Assembly: GCA_944381625.1 (NCBI GenBank)
Contig: CALWLW010000010.1
Location: forward strand, 53,188-117,187
DNA: 64,000 nucleotides
Source: an uncultured Lachnoclostridium sp.
GTDB lineage: Bacteria; Bacillota; Clostridia; Lachnospirales; Lachnospiraceae
Reading direction: 5' to 3'
Positions 46,461-55,276 of the stretch are shown here, one piece after another (position 1 is the first letter of the stretch; each line of letters opens with the position of its first letter). A model generated the notes under the pieces. That model was given only the letters and a program-made list of their open reading frames with translations, was not told the DNA's origin and did not search any database. The position numbers and the translations under genes are program-made.

Positions 46461-47000
46461 ATGCTGAGACAATTTGTTTTTGCCGGATTTGGAGGGCAGG
46501 GCGTCCTGACTGCGGGAATGATTCTTGCAAACATGGGTTCTTTATACGGGAAAGAAGTTATCTGGATGCCGTCTTATGGATCGGAGATGCGCGGCGGCAC
46601 GGCGAACTGCAGTGTAAAACTCAGCGATGAGCCAATCGCCAGCCCCTTTGTAAAACAGATCGACTATCTGGTGGCAATGAACAAACCGTCGCTGGATAAG
46701 TTCCTTCCGCAGATGAAGGAAGGTGGAACTGTAATCGTGGATTCCTCCATCGTGACGGAACTTCCACAGGCAGATAAATTCCGTGTGGTGCAGGTACCGG
46801 CGGACGCCATCTGTGAAAAACTGAAAAATACCAGGAGCGCCAATGTGTGCGTGCTGGGCGCCCTGGCGGCATGCTGCGAACTTTTTACAAAAGAACAGTA
46901 TGAGAATGGAATCCGCGAATATTTTTCCTCCAAGCCCCAGTTCCATGAGGGGAATATCAAAGTGTTTGAGGCCGGATATGCGCATGTAAAGGAGGGATGA
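46461..47000 (+). CDS. korC: 2-oxoacid:ferredoxin oxidoreductase gamma subunit
   Basis: 179 residues from the ATG at 46461, with AAAGGAGGT at 46442-46450. The N-terminal pattern LRQFVFAGFGGQGVLTAGMI and PSYGSEMRGGTANCSVKLSD are typical of gamma subunits, which help bind CoA. It completes a four-subunit DABC oxidoreductase. It ends 4 bp before the acyl-CoA synthetase gene. Confidence 0.93.
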   Translation: MLRQFVFAGFGGQGVLTAGMILANMGSLYGKEVIWMPSYGSEMRGGTANCSVKLSDEPIASPFVKQIDYLVAMNKPSLDKFLPQMKEGGTVIVDSSIVTELPQADKFRVVQVPADAICEKLKNTRSANVCVLGALAACCELFTKEQYENGIREYFSSKPQFHEGNIKVFEAGYAHVKEG

Positions 47001-47004
47001 GCCT

Positions 47005-49080
47005 TTGGACCTGAGAAAATTGCTGCGCCCGTCCAGCATCGCGGTGATCGGCGCCAATGACAAAAACGGATTTGGGAAATCAACCTGCGTCAACCTGCTG
47101 AATTCTCCGCTGAAAGATCACATTTATTTTGTAAATCCCGGAAGGGAGCAGGTTTTCGGGAAGAAGTGCTACGACAAGATCGCCAACGTGCCGGAAAAAA
47201 TAGATATGTGCGTGATTATCCTGAACAAAAAGCTGGTGCCTCAGGCGATAGAAGAAGCGGCGCAGGCCGGCTGCCAGGCGGCGGTTGTGTATGCCAGCGG
47301 CTATGGGGAGACTGGAGACAGAGAAAGCGAGGAGGCCTTAAGAGAACTGTGCAGGAAGCACGATATGGCGGTGATGGGCACGAACTGCGCCGGTTTTATC
47401 AACAACCTGGATGGGATCTTTGCCTTCGGCATGCTGGTCAACCGGGAACCCCAGGCGGGAAATATTGCGATTATATCCCAGTCCGGAAAGATCTGCCTGA
47501 ATATGATGCAGATCAGGCACATGAATTATTCCTACCTTATTTCCAGTGGAAACAGCACCTGCATACACGTGGAAGATTATCTGGAGTATCTGATCCACGA
47601 CGAGGAAACGAAGGTTATCGGGCTGTATCTGGAAGGGATCAAGGATCCGGAGAAATTTACCAGAGTGATGGCGCTTGCGGCAAGAAAGAGAAAACCCATT
47701 GTGGTCATGAAAGTGGGAAAGACCGCAAAGGGCAGCGCGCTTGCGGCGTCTCATACAGGAAGCCTGGCAGGATCAGACAAGGCGTTTCATGCAGTGATGC
47801 AGAAATTCGGAGCCATCCGCGTGGATGATATTGAGGAACTGGCAGAGATGTGCCATCTGCTGAGCGTGATTCCCATGCTGCCGCCCAAACCTTCGCTCTG
47901 CGCCATGTGCCTGTCGGGCGGAGAGACCGGGATCTGCGCGGATATGGGGACGTTGATGGGACTTGCTTATCCGGAGCCGGCTCCGGAGACCGCGCAGAAG
48001 CTTAAGGAGCTGCTCCCGGGCTATGCCACGGTGGCCAACCCGCTGGATATGTCCGCCACGCTGGCGCACGACGGGGCGCGGTATGCGCAGGTGATCCAGG
48101 CGTTTATGGACGACCCCGCCGTGGGACTGGTCATATGCGGCCAGACTGTCCTGCAGCACCATGAGGTGCAGGATGTGATCTATCCCATGTCCGACGGAAT
48201 GGTGATGGCGGCCAGGGAGAAGAAAAAACCCATTGTGGTCATGAGCTTTTTTAATTCCAGCAGGGATGAGGTGATCCGTCAGAAACTGGAATCCGAGGGC
48301 GTGCCGATTCTTCCGGCGACGGGAGGAGGCTTTAAGCTGCTGAAATATCTGATGGACTTTGTGAACTATGACCCGGACGCGCATACGCTGGAACTGGCAA
48401 TTCCGAATCCAACAGGAAAGCAGCGGATTGCGCTCAGCGAGCGAGAGAGCAAGCAGGAACTGAAAAAATACGGCGTCAAGATTCCGGAGGAGTATGTGGC
48501 GGCGGATCTGGAGCAGCTGGAAAAGCTGGATATCCAGTTTCCTGCCGCGGCCAAGATTGTGTCTCCGGACATCCTGCATAAAAGCGATGTGGGAGGCGTG
48601 AAGCTGAATATTCAGAACCTTGAGGAACTGAAGGCGGCTTTTGGTGAAGTTATGGACAATGCAAAACGTCACTGTCCGGATGCCCGGATCGACGGAGTGC
48701 TGATCAACCGCATGCTCCCGCCGGGAGTGGAATTCATCGTGGGAGTGAACAGTGACCCGCAGTTTGGCCCCATGGTGCTGTGCGGGCTGGGAGGCGTATT
48801 TGTGGAGGTGTTTCAGGACGCGGCGCTGTATCCGGTTCCTTTGGGCCGGGAAGAGGCGCTTGGCATGATCCGTTCGCTGAAGGGCTATAAGCTGCTCGCC
48901 GGTTACCGGGGCGGTAAAGAAGGAGATGTGGAGGCGCTGGCGGAGCTGGTCGTTCAGATTGCCGCATATGCGGCGGCAAATAAGGATACTCTGGCAGAAC
49001 TGGATATCAATCCGGTGTTTGTGTATCCGAAAGGGGAAGGCGCCGCCATTGCGGATGCCTTAATCGTAAAACTGCAGTAA
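47005..49080 (+). CDS. ADP-forming acyl-CoA synthetase (fused alpha-beta acetate-CoA ligase)
   Basis: 691 residues from a TTG start at 47005 (GGAGGG upstream, 4 bp after korC). The CoA-binding domain begins LRPSSIAVIGANDKNGFGKS, then the ligase domains with the conserved KGSALAASHTGSLAGSDKAF, and a C-terminal ATP-grasp domain (SPDILHKSDVGGVKLNIQNL, ELDINPVFVYPKG). It converts acyl-CoA, ADP and phosphate into the free acid, CoA and ATP. Following the oxidoreductase, this gives substrate-level ATP from a 2-oxoacid. Confidence 0.92.
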   Translation: MDLRKLLRPSSIAVIGANDKNGFGKSTCVNLLNSPLKDHIYFVNPGREQVFGKKCYDKIANVPEKIDMCVIILNKKLVPQAIEEAAQAGCQAAVVYASGYGETGDRESEEALRELCRKHDMAVMGTNCAGFINNLDGIFAFGMLVNREPQAGNIAIISQSGKICLNMMQIRHMNYSYLISSGNSTCIHVEDYLEYLIHDEETKVIGLYLEGIKDPEKFTRVMALAARKRKPIVVMKVGKTAKGSALAASHTGSLAGSDKAFHAVMQKFGAIRVDDIEELAEMCHLLSVIPMLPPKPSLCAMCLSGGETGICADMGTLMGLAYPEPAPETAQKLKELLPGYATVANPLDMSATLAHDGARYAQVIQAFMDDPAVGLVICGQTVLQHHEVQDVIYPMSDGMVMAAREKKKPIVVMSFFNSSRDEVIRQKLESEGVPILPATGGGFKLLKYLMDFVNYDPDAHTLELAIPNPTGKQRIALSERESKQELKKYGVKIPEEYVAADLEQLEKLDIQFPAAAKIVSPDILHKSDVGGVKLNIQNLEELKAAFGEVMDNAKRHCPDARIDGVLINRMLPPGVEFIVGVNSDPQFGPMVLCGLGGVFVEVFQDAALYPVPLGREEALGMIRSLKGYKLLAGYRGGKEGDVEALAELVVQIAAYAAANKDTLAELDINPVFVYPKGEGAAIADALIVKLQ

Positions 49081-49161
49081 GAGAAATGCCGGGCTGGAAG
49101 AAGGTCCGGCCCGGCGTCCCCCTCTTTGGCATTCAGATATGGGGGAGGAAGGAGGTAATTT

Positions 49162-50406
49162 ATGGGAACTGGCAATGCAGGAAAAAAAGCAGAAAAGTGG
49201 ATAGGCTTTATTGTGCTGACTGTGGCGGCGGGATTGATATACCGCGTGCCGTATCTGAAAACAGTCTTCTATGATTCTCTGGTGGAGACATTCGGTATGA
49301 CCAATACGGATGTGGGAACGATCATGAGCGCGTACTCCATTACGAAGACCGTCATCTATATTCCGGGCGGAATCCTGGCCGACCGGTTTGACAACCGCAA
49401 AATGCTGCTGGGGTCCACCGCGCTGATGGTGCTGTGTACATTCTGGTATGCGACAATTCCTTCCATTGCCATGCTGATGGTGATCCAGATACTTCTGGCT
49501 CTGTCCAACGTACTGTTCTGGGTTTCCTTCATAAAAGCGATCCGCATGTTCGGCTCCGAGAACGAGCAGGGTTCCATCTTCGGATACAGCGAAGGGATCC
49601 GCGCGGTGGCGGGACTTTTGATTAATTTTGCGGCGCTGAGTGTTTTGAATTACTTTATGGAAAGAGCAGAGTATCCTCTGCAGTATGTGCTTGTCTTTTA
49701 TGGGATCACTTATGTGGTGCTGGGAATCGCCATGTGGTTCCTGCTGCCAAAGTCAGATGGAAAAGAGAACGCTACGGCCACATCCATCAAAGATTATATT
49801 GCTGTTCTGAAAGTGCCCGGAGTGTGGCTGGTAGCGGCGCTGGTGCTCTGTGCATACAGCTGCCAGGTGGCTTCTGAATATACCACAACTTATCTGACCA
49901 CCGTATTTGGCATGGGCGTGGTAATGGCAGGTTTTGTGGCCACAATCCGCAGCTACGGGATCGGCGTGTTCAGCGCACCGATTATCGGGAAGATCGCTGA
50001 TAAAGTTGGATCATATTCTAAGACGGTCATTGCGCTGTTCGTCTGTGAGATTGTTCTGGCAGCGGTGCTTCTGTTTATTCCGGGAACTGCAGGGACTCTG
50101 ATTCCGGCGGTCATTGCCGTGCTTGCATTCGCGACGGTGATGTATGCGCTCCGGGGTGTCTATTACGCGACCATGGGAGAATCCGGAATCCCCATGGCTC
50201 TGACCGGAACTGCCACGGGCATTATCTCCGTTCTGGGATATCTTCCTGATGCATATCTGAATGTTGTTCTTGGAGGATTCATGGACCGGCATCCGGGAGC
50301 GGCCGGCTTCCAATATGTTTTTGGATCCATCATCGTCCATGCAGTGATTGGAATTGTACTGGCGCTGATCATTATGAGAATGGGAAAGAAAAAGACACCG
50401 GCTTAG
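49162..50406 (+). CDS. MFS transporter (paralog of the 51412 transporter)
   Basis: 414 residues, about twelve membrane helices. Early motif RVPYLKTVFYDSLVETFGMT then GGILADRFDNRKMLLGS, an MFS loop 2-3 signature. Shares long stretches with the second transporter of this cluster (VPYLK-VFYD, YIPGGILADR, RGVYY-TM-E). The cluster context suggests import of an amino acid or export of a hydroxy or carboxylic acid. A strong AGGAGGT site precedes the ATG. Confidence 0.88.
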   Translation: MGTGNAGKKAEKWIGFIVLTVAAGLIYRVPYLKTVFYDSLVETFGMTNTDVGTIMSAYSITKTVIYIPGGILADRFDNRKMLLGSTALMVLCTFWYATIPSIAMLMVIQILLALSNVLFWVSFIKAIRMFGSENEQGSIFGYSEGIRAVAGLLINFAALSVLNYFMERAEYPLQYVLVFYGITYVVLGIAMWFLLPKSDGKENATATSIKDYIAVLKVPGVWLVAALVLCAYSCQVASEYTTTYLTTVFGMGVVMAGFVATIRSYGIGVFSAPIIGKIADKVGSYSKTVIALFVCEIVLAAVLLFIPGTAGTLIPAVIAVLAFATVMYALRGVYYATMGESGIPMALTGTATGIISVLGYLPDAYLNVVLGGFMDRHPGAAGFQYVFGSIIVHAVIGIVLALIIMRMGKKKTPA

Positions 50407-50418
50407 GAGGTGCAGCGT

Positions 50419-51384
50419 ATGAAAATCGCAATTACCTGCCATTATGCCAGACTTCCGGAGGATCATCCGGTATGGCGCAGAGCGGTGAGCCTGGCAGATG
50501 TGGTGTTGAGCAAAAAAGTAAACCTTACTTCGGATGAGCTGATTGATTTTATACAGGGGGCGGATGCTCTGATCACCGGTACGGACTGGATGCGGGAGGA
50601 TGTGATCAAACAGGTGCCGGACTGTCTAAAAGTGATTTCACGGCCGGCAGTGGGGTATGACCGGGTGGATATCCGGGCTGCCAGGAAAAGAGGGATTGAT
50701 GTATGCAACGCGCCCGGAACCAACACCGATGCGGTGGCGGATCTGACCATGGGCCTGATTTTGAACTGCGCCCGCCGGATCCCTGACTATATTGAAGGAA
50801 CGAGAGCTCTGGAATGGAAGCTGGAAGGAAAACAGATGAATCTATCTGGGAAGACGCTGGGAATCCTGGGGCTTGGTTCCATCGGAAAAGCGGTGGCTGT
50901 CCGTGCAAAGGCGTTTGGTATGAAGCTTCTGGCTGATGACCCGATATGGGATGAAGATTTTTGCGGACAATATGGGATTGAAAAGACAGATATGGAAACC
51001 CTGTTGGGAGCTTCGGATGTGGTGAGCCTGCACCTTCCGCTGATGGAACATACGCATCATATCATCAACGAGGAAAACATTGGAAAGATGAAAGACGGCG
51101 CGATTTTGATCAATGCCGCCCGGGGAGGGCTGGTTGATCACGAAGCATTGTGCCGCGCACTGGAGGATCAGAAGATTCTGGCATATGGGGCGGACGTTAT
51201 GGAAGAGGAGCCGCCGGGGGATCATCCGTTGTTTCATCTGAAAAATGCGTATATCACGCCTCATATTGGAGCCAATACTCTGGAAGCTTCTCAGAATATG
51301 ATGCAGACGGCTCTGACCAATGCCCTGGATATCCTGGAAGGGAAGGAATGCAAAAACATAGTGAATCGTTTCGAAGATTCCTGA
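50419..51384 (+). CDS. D-isomer-specific 2-hydroxyacid dehydrogenase
   Basis: 321 residues from the ATG at 50419 (AGGAGG eight bases upstream). NAD fold ILGLGSIGKAVAVRAKAFGM, catalytic arginine in LINAARGGLVDHEAL, glutamate near VMEEEPPGDHPLF, and histidine in AYITPHIGANTLEAS. It reversibly reduces a 2-oxoacid to the D-2-hydroxyacid with NADH. In this cluster it could dispose of reducing power by converting part of the 2-oxoacid pool. It is flanked on both sides by MFS genes. Confidence 0.93.
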   Translation: MKIAITCHYARLPEDHPVWRRAVSLADVVLSKKVNLTSDELIDFIQGADALITGTDWMREDVIKQVPDCLKVISRPAVGYDRVDIRAARKRGIDVCNAPGTNTDAVADLTMGLILNCARRIPDYIEGTRALEWKLEGKQMNLSGKTLGILGLGSIGKAVAVRAKAFGMKLLADDPIWDEDFCGQYGIEKTDMETLLGASDVVSLHLPLMEHTHHIINEENIGKMKDGAILINAARGGLVDHEALCRALEDQKILAYGADVMEEEPPGDHPLFHLKNAYITPHIGANTLEASQNMMQTALTNALDILEGKECKNIVNRFEDS

Positions 51385-51411
51385 GTGTTATCTTGATGGG
51401 AGTGAGATGCA

Positions 51412-52674
51412 TTGAAGCGGAATAAGAGACAGACCTTTTACATTTTTGCGGTACTGATCCTGGCAGCGGGAACCGTATATAAAGTGCCGTACCTGAAATC
51501 TGTTTTTTATGACCAGATGGTTTCCAGCCTGAACGTGACGCATACGCAGATAGGGATTTTGTCATCTGTTTATGCAGGGGTCAAGATGGTACTGTACATT
51601 CCCGGGGGGATTCTTGCGGACCGGCTGAATACAAAGAGATGCCTGATTTTCTCTCTGATCGGGGAGAGCCTGCTGACGGCGGTCTATGCGACGCTGCCGT
51701 CCATGGTGATCCTGGCGGCGATCCAGGCGCTGATGGCGGTTGTCAACATCTTTTTCTGGACCAGTTTCATCAAGAGTATCCGCATCCTGGGGAAAGACCA
51801 GGCACAGGGAAAAATATTTGGGTTCAGCGAGGGCCTGAGAGGAATCACCGGGTCGGCGGCTACCTTTATGGGACTGCAGCTGATCAGCATTTTTGTGGAA
51901 GATAACAGTCCCATCCGTTTTGTACTGTGGTTCTATGCCGTGTACTATTTTGCCGTGGGACTGCTGGTATGGAAACTTTACCCGGAGCATATGGAGAGTG
52001 TCAGTGAAAGGTGCCAGAGCTGGGGAGATTATATAGAAGTGTTCAAGAAACCGGCCATATGGATGGTTTCCATGCTGATCTTCACTTCATACAGCCTGCA
52101 GGTGGCTTTCGAGTACACAACAGCTTATATGACCCAGGTTCTGGGAGCCGCGGCTGTCCTGGCGGGCGTAGTGGCGACGCTCCGGGACAATGTGTGCGGG
52201 ATGATAGGTTCGCCGCTGGCCGGCAGTTGGGCGGACAGGAGAAAATCACCCACCCAGGTGGCGCTGCGCCTGCTGCTGATAGAGATACTGCTCTGTCTGC
52301 TGCTAATCCTGAGTCCGGAGACATCGGAGGCCGCTCTTCCGGTTATGGCGCTGATCCTCGTATTCAGCGCGGTGATCTATGGTGTCCGGGGCGTCTATTA
52401 TTCGACCATGTCTGAGACGGGAGTTCCTGTGACACTGACTGCGACTGCGACAGCCGCCGTTGCAGTTTTTGGATATACGCCGGATATGTTTATGTCTCTG
52501 TGGTGCGGCCGTATTCTGGATACTTATGGATATCAGGGTGGGTATAAACGTATTTTCCTTCTGATGCTGTTCTTTGCCTGCCTGGCAGTGTGCGTCTGCC
52601 TGGTGATGCTGTGGTACCAGCGGAAATTGGCAAAGAAAGAAACCGGAGGCTTCGTTAAGGAGCAGGGAACGTAA
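51412..52674 (+). CDS. MFS transporter (second paralog)
   Basis: 420 residues from a TTG start (MKRNKRQTFYIFAVLILAAG), with GGAG upstream. Twelve predicted helices and the signature YIPGGILADRLNTKRCLIF. About the same length and arrangement as the transporter at 49162, probably a tandem duplication separated by the dehydrogenase. Substrate unknown; one could import and the other export related acids. It ends the cluster before a GC-rich terminator. Confidence 0.86.
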   Translation: MKRNKRQTFYIFAVLILAAGTVYKVPYLKSVFYDQMVSSLNVTHTQIGILSSVYAGVKMVLYIPGGILADRLNTKRCLIFSLIGESLLTAVYATLPSMVILAAIQALMAVVNIFFWTSFIKSIRILGKDQAQGKIFGFSEGLRGITGSAATFMGLQLISIFVEDNSPIRFVLWFYAVYYFAVGLLVWKLYPEHMESVSERCQSWGDYIEVFKKPAIWMVSMLIFTSYSLQVAFEYTTAYMTQVLGAAAVLAGVVATLRDNVCGMIGSPLAGSWADRRKSPTQVALRLLLIEILLCLLLILSPETSEAALPVMALILVFSAVIYGVRGVYYSTMSETGVPVTLTATATAAVAVFGYTPDMFMSLWCGRILDTYGYQGGYKRIFLLMLFFACLAVCVCLVMLWYQRKLAKKETGGFVKEQGT

Positions 52675-52695
52675 AATTTAAAAAGTTATGGAAAG

Positions 52696-52738
52696 CTGCC
52701 GTCCGGGTCTGCGTATGCAGGTCCGGGCGGCAGTATTT
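52696..52738 (+). terminator. Terminator of the amino-acid oxidation cluster
   Basis: A 17-bp stem (52696-52712 with 52717-52733, a few G-U pairs) is followed by TATTTTG. The T-run is short. Confidence 0.65.
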
Positions 52739-52749
52739 TGCCTCCTAAA

Positions 52750-52848
52750 ATGAACTTTTTTTAAAATTGAACTTTAGAAATTCCGGGATAAAATTAGTAT
52801 TGAACTTTGTGAGGCCATGTGCTATACTCCTCCTATGAAATTGAACTT
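52750..52848 (+). promoter_or_regulatory. Promoter with four TTGAACTT-like repeats ahead of the XRE-aminotransferase gene
   Basis: TGAACTT or TTGAACTT occurs at 52751, 52767, 52800 and 52841, all in the same direction. The third copy supplies the -35 (TTGAAC, 52800-52805); 17 bp later comes -10 TATACT (52823-52828). A repressor bound to these repeats would block the promoter. The gene's own XRE domain is the obvious candidate. Confidence 0.6.
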
Positions 52849-52867
52849 GAGAAGGGAGACCTATAGA

Positions 52868-54397
52868 TTGAAAGAGACATTTGCAGACCGGCTGAAGCAG
52901 TCCATGGACCGCCGGGGATTCAAACAGGTGGACCTGATCCGGCTTGCTGCCGAACAGGGTGTGAAACTGGGCAAGAGCCATATGAGCCAGTATGTGAGCG
53001 GGAAAACAGTTCCCCGGACAGAACTGCTCCGCTTTCTGGCGGAGAATCTGCAGGTGGATGAAGACTGGCTCGCCGGACGGACGCCGGAGGGCGAGGCGGA
53101 GGAGCCGGATGGGACGCGTCCGGCAGAAGTACTTTCGGCAGGAGAGAAATTTCAGGAGACAGAGAAAACAGGAGGAATCAAAATGAGGGAGTTCAAAAAA
53201 TCGTCAAAGCTGAATGATGTGCTGTATGATGTGAGAGGGCCGGTGGCGGACGAGGCCATGAGGATGGAGGAATCCGGTACCCAGGTTCTGAAGCTGAACA
53301 TCGGGAATCCGGCGCCGTTCGGTTTCCGCACCCCGGACGAGGTGATCTATGATATGCGCAGGCAGCTGGTGGACTGTGAGGGGTATTCGGAGGCGAAGGG
53401 GCTTTTTTCTGCCAGGAAAGCCATCATGCAGTACGCGCAGCTGAAAGGGCTTCCCAATGTGAGCATGGACAGTATCTATACAGGAAACGGCGTCAGCGAG
53501 CTGATCAACCTGTGTATGTCCGCGTTATTGGACGACGGGGACGAGATCCTGATTCCGTCCCCGGACTATCCGCTCTGGACAGCGTGCGCGACGCTGGCCG
53601 GCGGCAAAGTGGTGCATTACATCTGCGACGAGCAGGCGGAATGGTATCCGGATATTGATGATATCCGTAAAAAGGTCACGGACCGGACCAAAGCGATTGT
53701 CATTATCAATCCCAACAATCCCACCGGAGCTCTGTATCCCAGGGAGATCCTGCAGCAGATCGTGGATGTGGCAAGAGAACATCAGCTTATGATCTTTTCC
53801 GACGAGATCTACGACCGGCTGGTGATGGACGGGGAAGAGCATATTTCCATCGCGTCCATGGCGCCGGATCTGTTCTGTGTGACATTCAGCGGATTATCCA
53901 AATCCCATATGATTGCCGGGTTCCGGGTGGGCTGGATGATTCTCAGCGGCAACAAGGATTCTGCGAAGGATTATATTGAGGGGCTGAACATGCTGTCCAA
54001 TATGCGGCTTTGCTCCAACGTGCCGGCGCAGTCCATCGTGCAGACGGCGCTGGGCGGCCACCAAAGTGTGAAAGACTATATCGTGCCGGGTGGAAGGATT
54101 TATGAGCAGAGAGATTTTATTTACAATGCCCTGTGCGATATCCCGGGAATCAGCGTGGTGAAACCGAAAGCGGCTTTTTACATCTTCCCCAAACTGGATG
54201 TAAAAAAGTTCAATATTGTGAATGATGAAAAATTTGCGCTGGATCTGCTGAAAAGCAAGAGAATCCTGATCACTCAGGGAAGCGGCTTCAACTGGGGACA
54301 GCCGGATCACTTCCGGATCGTATATCTGCCCCGGATTGAGATCCTGAAAGAGGCTGTGGGCAAGCTGGGAGATTTCCTGAGCCATTACAGACAGTAG
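52868..54397 (+). CDS. XRE-type DNA-binding domain fused to AlaA-like alanine aminotransferase
   Basis: 509 residues from the TTG at 52868, chosen because GAAGGGAG lies about nine bases upstream and the -10 box sits after an ATG at 52817. Residues 1-70 form an XRE helix-turn-helix (ETFADRLKQSMDRRGFKQVD, SHMSQYVSGKTVPRTELL). A charged linker covers 71-105. From Met106 the chain is a complete AlaA-type enzyme: KSSKLNDVLYDVRGPVADEA, LNIGNPAPFGFRTPDEV, IINPNNPTGALYPREI, and the PLP lysine in FSGLSKSHMIAGFRVGWM. AGGAGGA at 53170-53176 lies just before Met106 (53183), so a free 404-residue enzyme could also be made. It should exchange alanine and pyruvate amino groups. Confidence 0.88.
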   Translation: MKETFADRLKQSMDRRGFKQVDLIRLAAEQGVKLGKSHMSQYVSGKTVPRTELLRFLAENLQVDEDWLAGRTPEGEAEEPDGTRPAEVLSAGEKFQETEKTGGIKMREFKKSSKLNDVLYDVRGPVADEAMRMEESGTQVLKLNIGNPAPFGFRTPDEVIYDMRRQLVDCEGYSEAKGLFSARKAIMQYAQLKGLPNVSMDSIYTGNGVSELINLCMSALLDDGDEILIPSPDYPLWTACATLAGGKVVHYICDEQAEWYPDIDDIRKKVTDRTKAIVIINPNNPTGALYPREILQQIVDVAREHQLMIFSDEIYDRLVMDGEEHISIASMAPDLFCVTFSGLSKSHMIAGFRVGWMILSGNKDSAKDYIEGLNMLSNMRLCSNVPAQSIVQTALGGHQSVKDYIVPGGRIYEQRDFIYNALCDIPGISVVKPKAAFYIFPKLDVKKFNIVNDEKFALDLLKSKRILITQGSGFNWGQPDHFRIVYLPRIEILKEAVGKLGDFLSHYRQ

Positions 54398-54409
54398 AGG
54401 AGTGGAAAG

Positions 54410-55240
54410 ATGTTCGCGGATTATCATGTACACACGGAGTTCAGCGACGATTCGGTCTATCCCATGGAAGCTGTGGTCAAAGACGCTGCGCGGATGGGGA
54501 TGGATGAGATCTGTATCACGGATCATGTGGATTACGGGGTGAAAGAGGACTGGGACAGCGGCAGGGAGATCCTGTACCGGGACGGGGAGCCCATAGCCAA
54601 TGTGAACTACCCCTTATATATGGAAGAAATCGAACGCATGAAGGTGAAATACGGAGAGCAGATCTCCATAAAGACCGGGCTGGAATTCGGTATGCAGACA
54701 CATACCATTCCCCGGTATGAGGCTTTGTATGAGCGGTATCCTTTTGATTTCATTATTTTATCCGTGCATCAGGTGGAAGACAAAGAATTCTGGACGCAGG
54801 ATTTTCAACGGGGAAGGACGCAGCAGGAATACAACGAGCGCTATTATGAAGAGATGCTGGCGCTGGTGAAGCAGTATAAGAATTACAGCGTGCTGGGACA
54901 TGTGGATCTTATCGTCCGGTACGATGAGGCGGGAGTGTATCCATTTGAGAAAGTACGCCCATTGGTGGAGGAGATCTTAAAGACCGTGATTGCGGATGGA
55001 AAAGGGATTGAAGTCAATACTTCCTTCCACCGGTACGGTCTGGCCGATATGACTCCGGCCAGAGCCATCCTGGAGTTGTACCGCCAGCTGGGCGGAGAGA
55101 TTCTTACAATAGGAAGCGACAGCCACAAACCGGAGCATCTGGGCGCCTATATACCGGAGACCAGGACCGCGCTGAAAGAACTGGGATTTCGCAGGTTCTG
55201 CACGTTCGACCGGATGCGGCCGGTCTTCCATGAATTATAA
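54410..55240 (+). CDS. hisJ: PHP-family histidinol-phosphatase (HisJ-like)
   Basis: 276 residues. PHP metal motifs in order: DYHVHTEFSDDSVYP, ICITDHVDYGV, GLEFGMQTHTI, FIILSVHQVEDKEFW, VLGHVDLIVRYDEAG and ILTIGSDSHKPEHLGA. HisJ removes phosphate from histidinol phosphate in histidine synthesis; other PHP phosphatases look similar. It follows the aminotransferase by 12 bp, likely in the same transcript. No other his genes are nearby. Confidence 0.85.
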   Translation: MFADYHVHTEFSDDSVYPMEAVVKDAARMGMDEICITDHVDYGVKEDWDSGREILYRDGEPIANVNYPLYMEEIERMKVKYGEQISIKTGLEFGMQTHTIPRYEALYERYPFDFIILSVHQVEDKEFWTQDFQRGRTQQEYNERYYEEMLALVKQYKNYSVLGHVDLIVRYDEAGVYPFEKVRPLVEEILKTVIADGKGIEVNTSFHRYGLADMTPARAILELYRQLGGEILTIGSDSHKPEHLGAYIPETRTALKELGFRRFCTFDRMRPVFHEL

Positions 55241-55276
55241 CCATGCGGCCGGCTGCCCTTTCAGATATGGCGGAGC

